Assembly (NCBI GenBank): GCA_964648465.1
Contig: CAZYMU010000065.1
Span: forward strand, 1-5,851
Direction of reading: 5' to 3'
DNA: 5,851 nt
From: Aminicenans sp964648465
Lineage (GTDB): Bacteria > Acidobacteriota > Aminicenantia > Aminicenantales > Aminicenantaceae
The notes under the pieces were generated by a model. It had not been told where the DNA came from. It saw only the letters and a program-made list of their open reading frames with translations, and searched no databases. The position numbers were made by a program, and so were the translations under genes. Shown here piece after piece: positions 1 through 5,851 of this stretch. Position 1 is the stretch's first letter; each line of letters begins with the position of its first letter.

Positions 1-721
1 TCCCTTTATACTCTTCTAAAAACCCTGTTACTGATATGATCCGCCCTTCAAATGACCCAATATCAGGAAAAAATCGTATGTCTTTCCGCTGAATTAGAGC
101 AGAAAATTCCACTCCAGGAGAATGGAGATAAACAAACTTCCCTCTGGCCTCCACACGAAAACATTTATATTTCACAGAAAGCAGCCTGCCAATATTCTTC
201 CTGGTTTCAAGCGTTGAAATACATGGAAAGGAACCTTTTTTCCAGAAGCCTCTTTCCGCCTTTTTGGCCTCATTTATTGCCTTAATAAACTTTTCCCTGT
301 AATCTTTCCGGAAAGGATATTTCAAGAATACATAGGCAAAACCTTCCCTCAGGATAAATTCGTTAAAAAAACCGTTGTTTTCGGTCCAGACATAAGCAAG
401 AAGTCTCCCATATTTATCTTCGCGCTCCCAGTCATAAGAAAGCTCTATTTTTTTACTGTAAAGATAATAAAAAGTAAACCTTTTGGCCATTAAAGCCTTA
501 AATATTTCTTTTTCTTTCAGGCTGTCTATCTCAGGAGTATTGATTCCAATAAGCCTGACCTTTTTTTCAAGGTTGCTATCAAACCTTACCTTAATGGTAT
601 CACCATCGTAAACAGCAGTAACAATCCCGCTATCAGCAAAACAATTCCACGAAAAAAGATATACAATTAGGAGTGAACAGAAAACATATTTTAATAATTT
701 TCTATAATGAAATATCAACAT
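1..721 (-). CDS. Exported staphylococcal-nuclease-like (thermonuclease family) protein, 3' end cut by window edge
   Basis: This reading frame is open from an ATG at 721 to the left edge, giving 240 codons without a stop, so the C-terminus lies outside the window. Residues 1-29 look like a signal peptide: a basic start (HYRK), a hydrophobic core at about 12-25, and a likely cleavage after CFA (29). An SNase fold follows. VYDGDT (37-42) supplies the two aspartates, VRLIGINTPE (55-64) supplies R56, T62 and E64, and DKYGR (102-106) supplies R106. By alignment from memory these match D19/D21, R35, T41, E43 and R87 of S. aureus nuclease; N61 replaces the metal-binding D40. The nuclease domain ends near the RGFW at 157-160. 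Residues from about 170 on, ending IISVTGFLEEYKG, resemble the OB-fold-like tail found on some bacterial SNase proteins. It is probably a periplasmic or secreted phosphodiesterase acting on DNA or RNA. The start is uncertain: an AGGTG (723-727) lies only 1 nt from the ATG but 4 nt from an in-frame TTG at 718. An in-frame TAA lies seven codons upstream of the ATG. Confidence 0.88.
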   Translation of the reverse strand, partial: MLIFHYRKLLKYVFCSLLIVYLFSWNCFADSGIVTAVYDGDTIKVRFDSNLEKKVRLIGINTPEIDSLKEKEIFKALMAKRFTFYYLYSKKIELSYDWEREDKYGRLLAYVWTENNGFFNEFILREGFAYVFLKYPFRKDYREKFIKAINEAKKAERGFWKKGSFPCISTLETRKNIGRLLSVKYKCFRVEARGKFVYLHSPGVEFSALIQRKDIRFFPDIGSFEGRIISVTGFLEEYKG

Positions 722-742
722 ACACCTGTTACTAATTATTTA

Positions 743-863
743 ACTGCCAGCTTACTGCTTTTTACTGCCTACTGCATACTGAAAAACTGTACCTGGTACA
801 AGTAAATACGTACCTGGTACATTTTTCACCGCATACTGTCTTTTCAATTCTTACCGCAAACTG
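743..863. repeat. Degenerate ACTGC / ACYGCAWACTG repeat array
   Basis: The intergenic region and the 3' tip of the transketolase gene contain many copies of a short unit. ACTGC occurs at 743-747, 754-758, 764-768 and 771-775, and again at 869-873 just beyond the array. A longer 11-bp form, ACYGCAWACTG, occurs three times: ACTGCATACTG at 771-781, ACCGCATACTG at 828-838 and ACCGCAAACTG at 853-863. The last two copies are both followed by a T-rich stretch (TCTTTT and TTTTT). The copies at 771-781 and 828-838 exactly bracket the inverted repeat at 782-826. The third copy lies inside the transketolase coding sequence and encodes part of its last residues. This is low-complexity intergenic repeat DNA; no open frame or known element is recognised. 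Confidence 0.6.
782..826 (-). terminator. Inverted repeat of two GTACCTGGTAC palindromes; candidate terminator after transketolase
   Basis: GTACCTGGTAC occurs at 789-799 and 810-820. Each copy is itself palindromic apart from the central base, and the centres are 21 bp apart, about two helical turns. Together they form a stem of 12-nt arms (TGTACCAGGTAC on the minus strand) with a central A-A mismatch and a 10-nt loop. The stem is flanked by five A's on one side and, after one unpaired G, five T's on the other. On the minus strand it starts about 20 nt after the transketolase stop codon and is followed by GTTTTTC, which suits a Rho-independent terminator; the symmetrical A/T flanks would allow it to work in both directions. 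A short mobile or REP-like palindromic element, or a protein-binding operator, is equally possible from sequence alone. Confidence 0.55.
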
Positions 864-2676
864 TTTTTACTGCACTAACGATGTGCCTTGCCGAAATGCC
901 GTATTTATCCAGGAGTTCTTCGGGTTTACCTGACCGAGGCAGGTCATGCACTGCAAGATGGATTATCTCGGCTTTTCCTGCCAAAGCCAGAGCTACCGCC
1001 TCACCAAGACCTCCACTCGCGAAATGGTCTTCCACCACTACAACTTTATTCCCTGCTTCTTTTACTTCACGTGTTATATTTTCTTTATCTATTGGCTGTA
1101 CCGAATAGGCATCGATGATCCTGGCTGATATTCCTTCCTTTCTAAGTTTATCGTATGCCTTTAAAGCCTCATGTACAGTAACCCCTGCTGCAATGACTGC
1201 AGCAGTATCTTTCTTGTGCTTCTTCAAAACTTTTGATCCGCCAATCGGAAATTTATCTCCCTTATTATACAAAACAGTCGTCCCGGGCCGCGTGGTTCTC
1301 AAATATGCCAATCCCTTATACCTGACCATAGATTCCACACATGCCTCTGCAGAATATGCATCACAGGGATAAAGCACAGCACATCCAGGAATAGGTCTGA
1401 AAATTGCCATGTCCTCAAGCCCCATCTGGGAAGGACCATCAGCGCCTATGCTCACTCCAACATGTGAACCAACAAATTTCACGTTTGAAAAAGAATAAGC
1501 CGCCATCCTTATCTGGTCGTGAGCCCTGCTTATAAATGCTGCGAAAGTAGCGATAAAAGGAATATACCCCTTTGCAGACATGCCAATTCCAATACCTGCC
1601 ATGCTTTGCTCAGCAATATAAACCTGAAATGACCTTTCAGGAAAAACTTTAAAAAAATCCTCTGCATATGTAGAATTTTTCACATCCCCATCAATCGCTA
1701 CAACAGAATCGTTTATTTTCCCAAGAGCTAAAAGTGCATTGCCGTACGCTCTTCTGGTCGCTGTTTTTTCTTTGTATGTATTCTTTTTAAAGCTGTATCT
1801 CTTTGTAACCTGCGGGCTCTTCACTCTTCCAGGCCTGCGGACATATTTCTTTGCATCTATTTCAGGCATTGGACCAAGTTCATCGAGGGCTTTCTCAATA
1901 TCATCGTGTTTCAAAGGTTTGCCATGCCAGCCGTTTTTATTCTCTAGGAAAGATATTCCTTTTCCTTTTGTGGTTTTCGCGAGTACTACTGTTGGTTTGT
2001 CTGACAGTTTGGCCTTTTTAAATGCAAGCAAAATATTTTCAATGCTGTGTCCATCAATCTTAATTACATCCCAGTCAAAGGCTTTAAATCTCTTCTCATA
2101 AGATTTGATATCATGGCCGAACATTGTGGCCTCTGACTGCCCAAGCCTGTTTATATCAACAACCACACATATATTATCGAGACACTGATGGGCAGCCGTA
2201 TTGGCAGCTTCCCAGACTGATCCCTCAGCACATTCTCCGTCACCCATCAAGACATAAACCCTTCTTCGGGATTTTCCAAGCTTCAAGGCCATTGCCATTC
2301 CTATTCCAACCGAAAGACCCTGCCCAAGCGAACCAGTTGCAGCTTTAACCCATCTCATACGAGGCGTGGGATGCCCCTCAAGAGGGCTGTCAACCTTCCT
2401 GAGATTCATCAAGCTTTTCAAGGGAATGATCCCTGCCTCTGCATAGGCTGCCCACAAAATTGGCGCCGCATGTCCCTTTGAGAGAACAAATTCATCATTT
2501 GCCCAGTCATGCGGGTCTTTGATGTTGTATCTCATTTCATCAAAGAACAGACAGGCTATTATTTCCGCCGCAGATAGGCATGTTGTTGGATGTCCTGAAC
2601 CTGCAGTTGATGTCATTTTCAGGGAATGAATGCGTAGTTTTTTTGCTATTTTTTCTAATGCTTCTTTTTTATCCAT
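844..2676 (-). CDS. tkt: Transketolase, single-chain, animal-type
   Basis: This 610-residue protein is a complete thiamine-diphosphate-dependent transketolase, which moves two-carbon ketol units between sugar phosphates in the cytosolic pentose-phosphate pathway. The N-terminal diphosphate-binding domain (about 1-275) carries SGHP (H29), KGHAAP (H69), EGHPTP (H102), ATGSLGQGL (113-121), the ThDP/metal motif GDGE (145-148, D146) with DINRLGQS (174-181, N176), and WHGKP (H251). A linker at about 276-304 leads to the pyrimidine-binding domain, with IAEQ (E356, the cofactor-activating glutamate), FAAFISRAHDQIRMAA (378-393), SHVGVSIGADGPSQM (404-418; H405, D413) and TTRP (R463). The C-terminal domain holds VVEDH and the PRSGKPEELLDKYGI segment. 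No catalytic residue seems missing. The length (about 620 is usual for animal TKT, about 660 for E. coli TktA) and the INRLGQS, SHxGVSIGxDGPSQM and PRSGKPxELL motifs place it with the animal-like group. GGAGG 10 nt upstream supports the ATG. It lies 66 nt behind the outer-membrane protein gene and may share its transcript. The last residues (TVCGKN) overlap a repeat unit. Confidence 0.97.
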   Translation of the reverse strand: MDKKEALEKIAKKLRIHSLKMTSTAGSGHPTTCLSAAEIIACLFFDEMRYNIKDPHDWANDEFVLSKGHAAPILWAAYAEAGIIPLKSLMNLRKVDSPLEGHPTPRMRWVKAATGSLGQGLSVGIGMAMALKLGKSRRRVYVLMGDGECAEGSVWEAANTAAHQCLDNICVVVDINRLGQSEATMFGHDIKSYEKRFKAFDWDVIKIDGHSIENILLAFKKAKLSDKPTVVLAKTTKGKGISFLENKNGWHGKPLKHDDIEKALDELGPMPEIDAKKYVRRPGRVKSPQVTKRYSFKKNTYKEKTATRRAYGNALLALGKINDSVVAIDGDVKNSTYAEDFFKVFPERSFQVYIAEQSMAGIGIGMSAKGYIPFIATFAAFISRAHDQIRMAAYSFSNVKFVGSHVGVSIGADGPSQMGLEDMAIFRPIPGCAVLYPCDAYSAEACVESMVRYKGLAYLRTTRPGTTVLYNKGDKFPIGGSKVLKKHKKDTAAVIAAGVTVHEALKAYDKLRKEGISARIIDAYSVQPIDKENITREVKEAGNKVVVVEDHFASGGLGEAVALALAGKAEIIHLAVHDLPRSGKPEELLDKYGISARHIVSAVKTVCGKN

Positions 2677-2686
2677 CCGGACAAAT

Positions 2687-2691
2687 CCTCC
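2687..2691 (-). promoter_or_regulatory. Shine-Dalgarno site of the transketolase gene
   Basis: The minus strand reads GGAGG ten nucleotides before the ATG at 2676. This is the strongest ribosome-binding site in the window and fixes the transketolase start, with the protein opening MDKKEALEKIAKKLR as expected for this family. Confidence 0.75.
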
Positions 2692-2742
2692 ATCTTAAGA
2701 AATATGAAAATAATCACTTTTTTCCAGCAAAATTGAATCGGG

Positions 2743-4776
2743 TTAAAACATATATGTCAATTTCAAAAACAATGTATTGCCTTGCGTTCCTTTCTCACCA
2801 AACCTCGCAGTCCCTTTCTGATATGCAAGTTGAATGAAACCAAACGGAGGCTGGAAACGATAAACAAACAGAATCTGAATATTGCTTTTATCTATGGAAG
2901 AATTCAACTGATAAAACAATTTTATGAAAAGGTCTTTCGTGAAATAATTTGTCGCCCGGACAATATGAATCCATGTACTCTCATTCTCAGGATCCGGCTC
3001 GAAATTCAGACGCGTTAAATCATATGAGAGAGAAAAATCCTGAGTTAATTTATAATTAATTCCACCAGTTACAAGGCTGAAATCCAAATCGAAATTATGC
3101 CCAAAACTGTATGAAATTTGCGCAGACTGCCACTCCCTTGTATTATAACCGAGTTCAAACTGGGTATGATGATTCCTGAATTCCTTTTCAAAAAGCTTGT
3201 ATTCCTGAGTGTGATTTAACTCAATTGAAAACTTATTCTTAAAATCAAATTCCAGCCCTTCATCCACCTTCCAGCTCCGTAAAGTCCTGTCCATTCCCCA
3301 GTAAATGTTATAATTTGAACTATATTCAATTCGCTCAAAACCCAATTTTTTAATCCAGAAAGTCTTTCTTATGGCTGAATCCAACTCCTTACGATTATCA
3401 TCTCTTACAAATCCAACTTCATTGGCATTATCTGCAAAATTTTCTCCTAACTGTCCATAACGAATATGGATATGAAATGTTGACGAATCATAGCTCGGCC
3501 GCAGGAAGAAAGCAATATTACGCTTATCATAGTCTCCATAACTTAAAGCCAACTGCCCCGTAAATTTAAGAGTGTCTGTAAAGTACAGTGATGTGTCGAA
3601 TCCGGCTGTTCCTCTATTTTTACCGCCTGTCAGTTTATTGGCCAACAAAAATCCAATATTCGACGACTTCATGACGTCTTTTTTGAGACGGAAGACACTA
3701 AAATTCGCCGAATCCTCTCCAAGAGTCTCATCTTTTTTCGTTTGAGTGCTTAACCCGGAAAATTCAAACCCACCGGATTTTCCATAAACTTTGAGACCAC
3801 CATAAATATCCGAAATTCTTCTCGAGTAAAATAAGTTGATACGCTGCCTGTACATTTCAGAACCTTCCAGAAAGAAATTCCTCTTTTCCGGAAGATCAAG
3901 CTCAAAACGAGTTAAATTAATCTTCTCCTGGTCTGCCTCTACGGTTGCAAAATCCGGATTGATTGTTAGATTTCCTGAAACCATTTGAGAAAAAGCATAA
4001 CGCGCATCAATACCAGCTTCTAATTCTGATTTCTTGCCCTCTTCAAGCTTCGAAATAATATGGGGAATTATGGAATATTTCTTCTCGGATTTCACAATCT
4101 CAAGACCATTTAATACACCATACTGTGAAACTTTCAAAGGAGACTCCAGTGGGCCTACCCAAAAACTCTTCTCGAGCCTGCGGGGAACAGACCTGCCAAA
4201 ATTAAGACCCCATGACTTTTCTTCCCCGGGTTCATACTTTAAACAACTTAAATCAATAGAAATTTCCACGCTCCATCCAAAATCAGTTTTTTTACCTGCG
4301 GATTTCCATATTCCATCCCAAGTTGTTTGTCTTGTCTTTCCATTGTCAGTTATCCGGCCATCGAGCTGAGTTCCCAGGAGATTCGTTATAAAAAAATAGC
4401 AAGTTCTTCTGTCATGAAAAGTATCAAGATAAACCAAAACAGCATCATCACTTTTTAATTCTGCATCTCTTTTGGTTATGCTTGCTGCTGTTTTATCGGG
4501 TTCAGGGTCATAGGATAGAAAACCAAAATAAATAAAGTTGTTATCGTATAGAATCTTAACCACCGTATTAAGAGAAGCAGGTCTGCCTCTTTCCGGTTGA
4601 AATTGAATAAAGCCTCCTGCTTGAGGAGCTTTTTCCCACAAAGGTTCACTCAAAAATCCATCTACAATTAATGGCTCGTCAATTTTTCTAGCGGAAGTTT
4701 CTTTCATTTTCCACTGGCCGAAGGAAAAAAAATTCAACAGGAGAAACAACATAAAAAAAAGTACGGTCTTTTTCAT
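2743..4776 (-). CDS. Secreted CBM9-like domain plus DUF5916 outer-membrane beta-barrel protein
   Basis: This 677-residue protein starts with a signal peptide: KK at 2-3, a hydrophobic stretch at 4-18 and likely cleavage at SFG|Q (20/21). Residues about 32-215 look like a family-9 carbohydrate-binding-like beta-sandwich: the typical opening IDEPLIVDGFLSEPLWEKA, then ILYDNNFIYFGFLSYD (75-90), DDAVLVYLDTFHD (110-122) and a WGLNFGRSVPR segment (189-199). The rest fits DUF5916. Its hallmark NPDFATVEAD (273-282) is followed by RFELDLPEKRNFFLEG (290-305), and then by alternating aromatic strands typical of a transmembrane barrel. The C-terminus LFLKLTYMF ends in phenylalanine, the usual barrel-assembly signal. 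It is probably an outer-membrane protein with a periplasmic or surface binding module; the ligand is unknown and binding of glycans is assumed only from the fold name. Relatives are often 700-900 residues, so this is a short member. GGAAG six nucleotides upstream supports the ATG. The transketolase gene follows after 66 nt with no visible terminator hairpin. Confidence 0.9.
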   Translation of the reverse strand: MKKTVLFFMLFLLLNFFSFGQWKMKETSARKIDEPLIVDGFLSEPLWEKAPQAGGFIQFQPERGRPASLNTVVKILYDNNFIYFGFLSYDPEPDKTAASITKRDAELKSDDAVLVYLDTFHDRRTCYFFITNLLGTQLDGRITDNGKTRQTTWDGIWKSAGKKTDFGWSVEISIDLSCLKYEPGEEKSWGLNFGRSVPRRLEKSFWVGPLESPLKVSQYGVLNGLEIVKSEKKYSIIPHIISKLEEGKKSELEAGIDARYAFSQMVSGNLTINPDFATVEADQEKINLTRFELDLPEKRNFFLEGSEMYRQRINLFYSRRISDIYGGLKVYGKSGGFEFSGLSTQTKKDETLGEDSANFSVFRLKKDVMKSSNIGFLLANKLTGGKNRGTAGFDTSLYFTDTLKFTGQLALSYGDYDKRNIAFFLRPSYDSSTFHIHIRYGQLGENFADNANEVGFVRDDNRKELDSAIRKTFWIKKLGFERIEYSSNYNIYWGMDRTLRSWKVDEGLEFDFKNKFSIELNHTQEYKLFEKEFRNHHTQFELGYNTREWQSAQISYSFGHNFDLDFSLVTGGINYKLTQDFSLSYDLTRLNFEPDPENESTWIHIVRATNYFTKDLFIKLFYQLNSSIDKSNIQILFVYRFQPPFGFIQLAYQKGTARFGEKGTQGNTLFLKLTYMF

Positions 4777-4840
4777 ATTAATCTTCCAGTGAAAATATCA
4801 TAAATAGTAGAAATAACATAAACACGAAGCAATAGCAATT

Positions 4841-4868
4841 ATTATCTATTTGGGCCAAACCGATTCAA
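4841..4868 (-). promoter_or_regulatory. Candidate sigma70-type promoter of the CBM9/DUF5916 gene
   Basis: On the minus strand, TTGAAT (4868-4863) and GATAAT (4846-4841) are separated by 16 nt. They match the -35 and -10 consensus at four and five of six positions. Transcription would start near 4834, giving a leader of roughly 58 nt before the ATG at 4776. The region is AT-rich, so chance matches are likely. A second possible -10 (TATAAT, 4886-4881) lies further upstream without a good -35. Confidence 0.4.
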
Positions 4869-4874
4869 CTAACT

Positions 4875-4892
4875 GATAACATTATAGATAAC
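4875..4892 (-). repeat. GTTATC direct repeats flanking a perfect TATAAT
   Basis: On the minus strand the sequence reads GTTATC, TATAAT, GTTATC with no gaps, so two identical hexamers bracket a perfect -10-like hexamer. It lies about 100 bp upstream of the CBM9/DUF5916 gene. It could be an operator overlapping an alternative promoter, but no regulator is encoded in the window and the region is AT-rich, so chance is a real possibility. Confidence 0.25.
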
Positions 4893-4989
4893 TTAGTATT
4901 ATTGCCTTTTGCTCCCTAGTATTCCATGCCACTGTAAAAAATCGGGAATAAACTTTAGTCTGTATTTATAGATGTAATGTGATAGATTG

Positions 4990-5065
4990 TGGCGCGCCTA
5001 GCAGGATTCGAACCTGCGACCTACGGATCCGGAATCCGTCGCTCTATCCTCTGAGCTACAGGCGC
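4990..5065 (-). tRNA. tRNA-Arg, anticodon CCG
   Basis: The minus strand folds into a complete 76-nt cloverleaf including an encoded CCA at 4992-4990. The acceptor stem pairs GCGCCTG with TAGGCGC (one G-U pair) and is followed by discriminator G. The D stem is GCTC/GAGC. The anticodon stem ACGGA/TCCGT encloses the loop TTCCGGA, whose middle three bases CCG read the arginine codon CGG. The T arm is GCAGG-TTCGAAT-CCTGC. The variable region is a normal 5 nt. All standard invariant positions appear present, so it should be functional. It stands alone between protein genes, with its own likely promoter upstream; no clear terminator hairpin is seen after the CCA. Confidence 0.97.
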
Positions 5066-5144
5066 ACACTGTATTTAGTCTCTTTGTTTTATTCAGTTTG
5101 TCCTGTCGATTGAAGCCAAAATTTAATCTTCTTTGAACTTCTTC

Positions 5145-5173
5145 ACTATAGCCCAAAGCTTTCTGTTTTTCAA
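5145..5173 (-). promoter_or_regulatory. Sigma70-type promoter upstream of tRNA-Arg
   Basis: On the minus strand, TTGAAA (5173-5168) and TATAGT (5150-5145) are spaced by exactly 17 nt. Each matches its consensus at five of six positions, making this the best promoter in the window. Transcription would start near 5138, leaving a leader of about 70 nt to be removed by RNase P before the mature tRNA end at 5065. Confidence 0.55.
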
Positions 5174-5245
5174 ATTTCAGTCAATCAGCAATCCCTATAA
5201 TCCAGCATGAAGGAAATGAGATAAATTTGGTGGAACTTCTTTCAG

Positions 5246-5725
5246 TTAATCTTTTAACGCACTGAGGATATCTGCTTTTTGCTCTCTCTTCAATGGAAAT
5301 AAATATTTCTTTATACACTTCTCCTGGTAATTAAAAAGAATAATTACTGTCCCATCCTCAGCTAAAGTATTAAAAATATGCAAATAATCAACTAAAACAG
5401 GAAATTTAATATCGTTAGCACTAACAAAGCCACGCAATTTTTTCTCGACAATTTTAAAAGAAAGGTCTGTCTCATCTGCATCATTAACAATCAGCACTCC
5501 ACATACTTTCCCGTCTTTAGAATGAAAAGGCAGTGAATGACAAAACTCAACAAAGGAATCAAGACAGCTAAAACACATAAAATCGTTAAAATCAATTACA
5601 ATAATCAATTGAGCCTGCTCAATTGGAAGGCTTTTCCCATAGAATTCACCATAAAAGAGAGACAGACCCATAATAAGAAAAAATAAAAAAAGTTTTTTCC
5701 CCCGGTATTTCTGTTTCATATACAT
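5246..5725 (-). CDS. Small exported thioredoxin-fold-like protein with CFSC motif
   Basis: This 159-residue protein has a basic N-terminus (KQKYRGKK) and a hydrophobic segment at about 12-25, so it is exported or anchored facing the periplasm. A hydrophobic strand IIVIDF (41-46) runs into CFSC (C51-C54) and then a likely helix (DSFVEFCHSL), the usual order strand, CxxC, helix of thioredoxin-like redox proteins. GVLIVND (76-82), FPVLVD (108-113) and GTVIILFN (125-132) suggest the other strands of the fold. In TlpA/thioredoxin proteins a cis-proline normally precedes the second-to-last strand; here the place is taken by T-V in DGTVIIL, so the redox site may be atypical. Three more cysteines (C62, C75, C137) are present. 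The partner is unknown. The start is ambiguous: AGGG lies 4 nt before the ATG at 5725 and 10 nt before an in-frame ATG at 5719. An upstream gene fragment ends 43 nt before it, suggesting an operon. Function is inferred from the motif only. Confidence 0.7.
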   Translation of the reverse strand: MYMKQKYRGKKLFLFFLIMGLSLFYGEFYGKSLPIEQAQLIIVIDFNDFMCFSCLDSFVEFCHSLPFHSKDGKVCGVLIVNDADETDLSFKIVEKKLRGFVSANDIKFPVLVDYLHIFNTLAEDGTVIILFNYQEKCIKKYLFPLKREQKADILSALKD

Positions 5726-5768
5726 TCAACCCTGCCAATCTGACATACTTTTGCTTTGCTGATTTAGC

Positions 5769-5851
5769 TTATTTATTCATACTTTCAGCTTGCCTCTCAC
5801 TGTCTACAATCCTGTACTTCTTCAATGTGATTCCATCACCGGCCCTGGAAT
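5769..5851 (-). CDS. C-terminal fragment of a gene entering from the right edge
   Basis: One minus-strand frame stays open from the right edge to a TAA at 5771-5769, giving 26 residues that include GDGITLKKYRIVDSERQ. The other two frames stop within the first 30 nt. The fragment ends 43 nt before the start of the redoxin-like gene, a spacing typical of an operon. The piece is too short to name a family; a strand-like ITLKKYRIV ending would suit a beta-propeller or other beta-rich exported protein, but that is a guess. It may also be a chance open frame. Confidence 0.4.
   Translation of the reverse strand, partial: SRAGDGITLKKYRIVDSERQAESMNK

Noticed and set aside
52..285. Plus-strand open frame of 77 codons near the left edge
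   Set aside because: It lies antisense to the SNase-like gene, whose catalytic motifs and signal peptide are clear, and its own translation shows no recognisable domain.
781..816. Promoter for the SNase-like gene on the minus strand (TTGTAC, 17 nt, TATGCA inside the palindrome region)
   Set aside because: Both hexamers match the consensus poorly, and the same bases are better explained by the inverted repeat.
743..838. CRISPR-like array
   Set aside because: The repeated units are 5-11 bp, unevenly spaced and degenerate, without spacers of constant length or nearby cas genes.
881..2348. Several plus-strand open frames of 60-120 codons across the transketolase gene
   Set aside because: All are antisense to a complete transketolase with full motifs; their translations are low-information and unlike any family I recognise.
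2580..3018. Two plus-strand open frames over the transketolase start and the end of the barrel gene
   Set aside because: They overlap two well-supported minus-strand genes and lack a ribosome-binding site and any recognisable motif.
4034..4369. Plus-strand open frame of 111 codons
   Set aside because: It is antisense to the CBM9-like/DUF5916 boundary of the barrel gene, with no family resemblance.
4990..5065. tRNA gene as the attachment site of an integrated element
   Set aside because: No integrase gene and no second copy of the tRNA 3' end appear in the window, so nothing supports integration.

Overview
The window reads as an AT-leaning chromosomal segment of a Gram-negative bacterium. 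Every gene I can support lies on the minus strand, so the gene order runs from right to left. The best organism clue is the 677-residue secreted protein with a family-9 carbohydrate-binding-like domain followed by a DUF5916-type outer-membrane barrel. That family is common in Bacteroidota, Acidobacteriota, Gemmatimonadota and candidate phyla such as Aminicenantes. Together with a compact, animal-like transketolase this fits an Acidobacteriota/Aminicenantes-type lineage, but that assignment is an inference from protein families only.

Layout from right to left: (1) 5851-5769, the last 26 codons of a gene entering from the right edge; (2) 5725-5246, a small exported thioredoxin-fold-like protein with a CxxC motif; (3) about 180 bp with a good sigma70-type promoter, then a complete tRNA-Arg(CCG) with encoded CCA at 5065-4990; (4) a 213-bp intergenic region with candidate promoter elements; (5) 4776-2743, the CBM9/DUF5916 outer-membrane protein; (6) a 66-nt gap without a visible terminator; (7) 2676-844, a complete one-chain transketolase; (8) a 122-bp repeat-rich intergenic region with a strong inverted repeat; (9) 721-1, an exported staphylococcal-nuclease-like protein that runs off the left edge and is therefore incomplete.

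How the genes relate: the outer-membrane protein and transketolase may be co-transcribed, but I see no clear biochemical link between them. The gene fragment at the right edge and the redoxin-like gene are close enough (43 nt) to form an operon. The exported proteins (nuclease, redoxin-like protein, barrel) act in the envelope; the transketolase acts in cytosolic pentose-phosphate metabolism.

Nothing here amounts to a clear new system. The most interesting structure is non-coding: between the nuclease and transketolase genes, a 45-bp inverted repeat built from two GTACCTGGTAC palindromes sits exactly between two near-identical 11-bp direct repeats, inside a degenerate ACTGC-type array. A third copy of the 11-bp repeat lies within the last codons of the transketolase gene. 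No gene-free stretch exceeds 300 bp.
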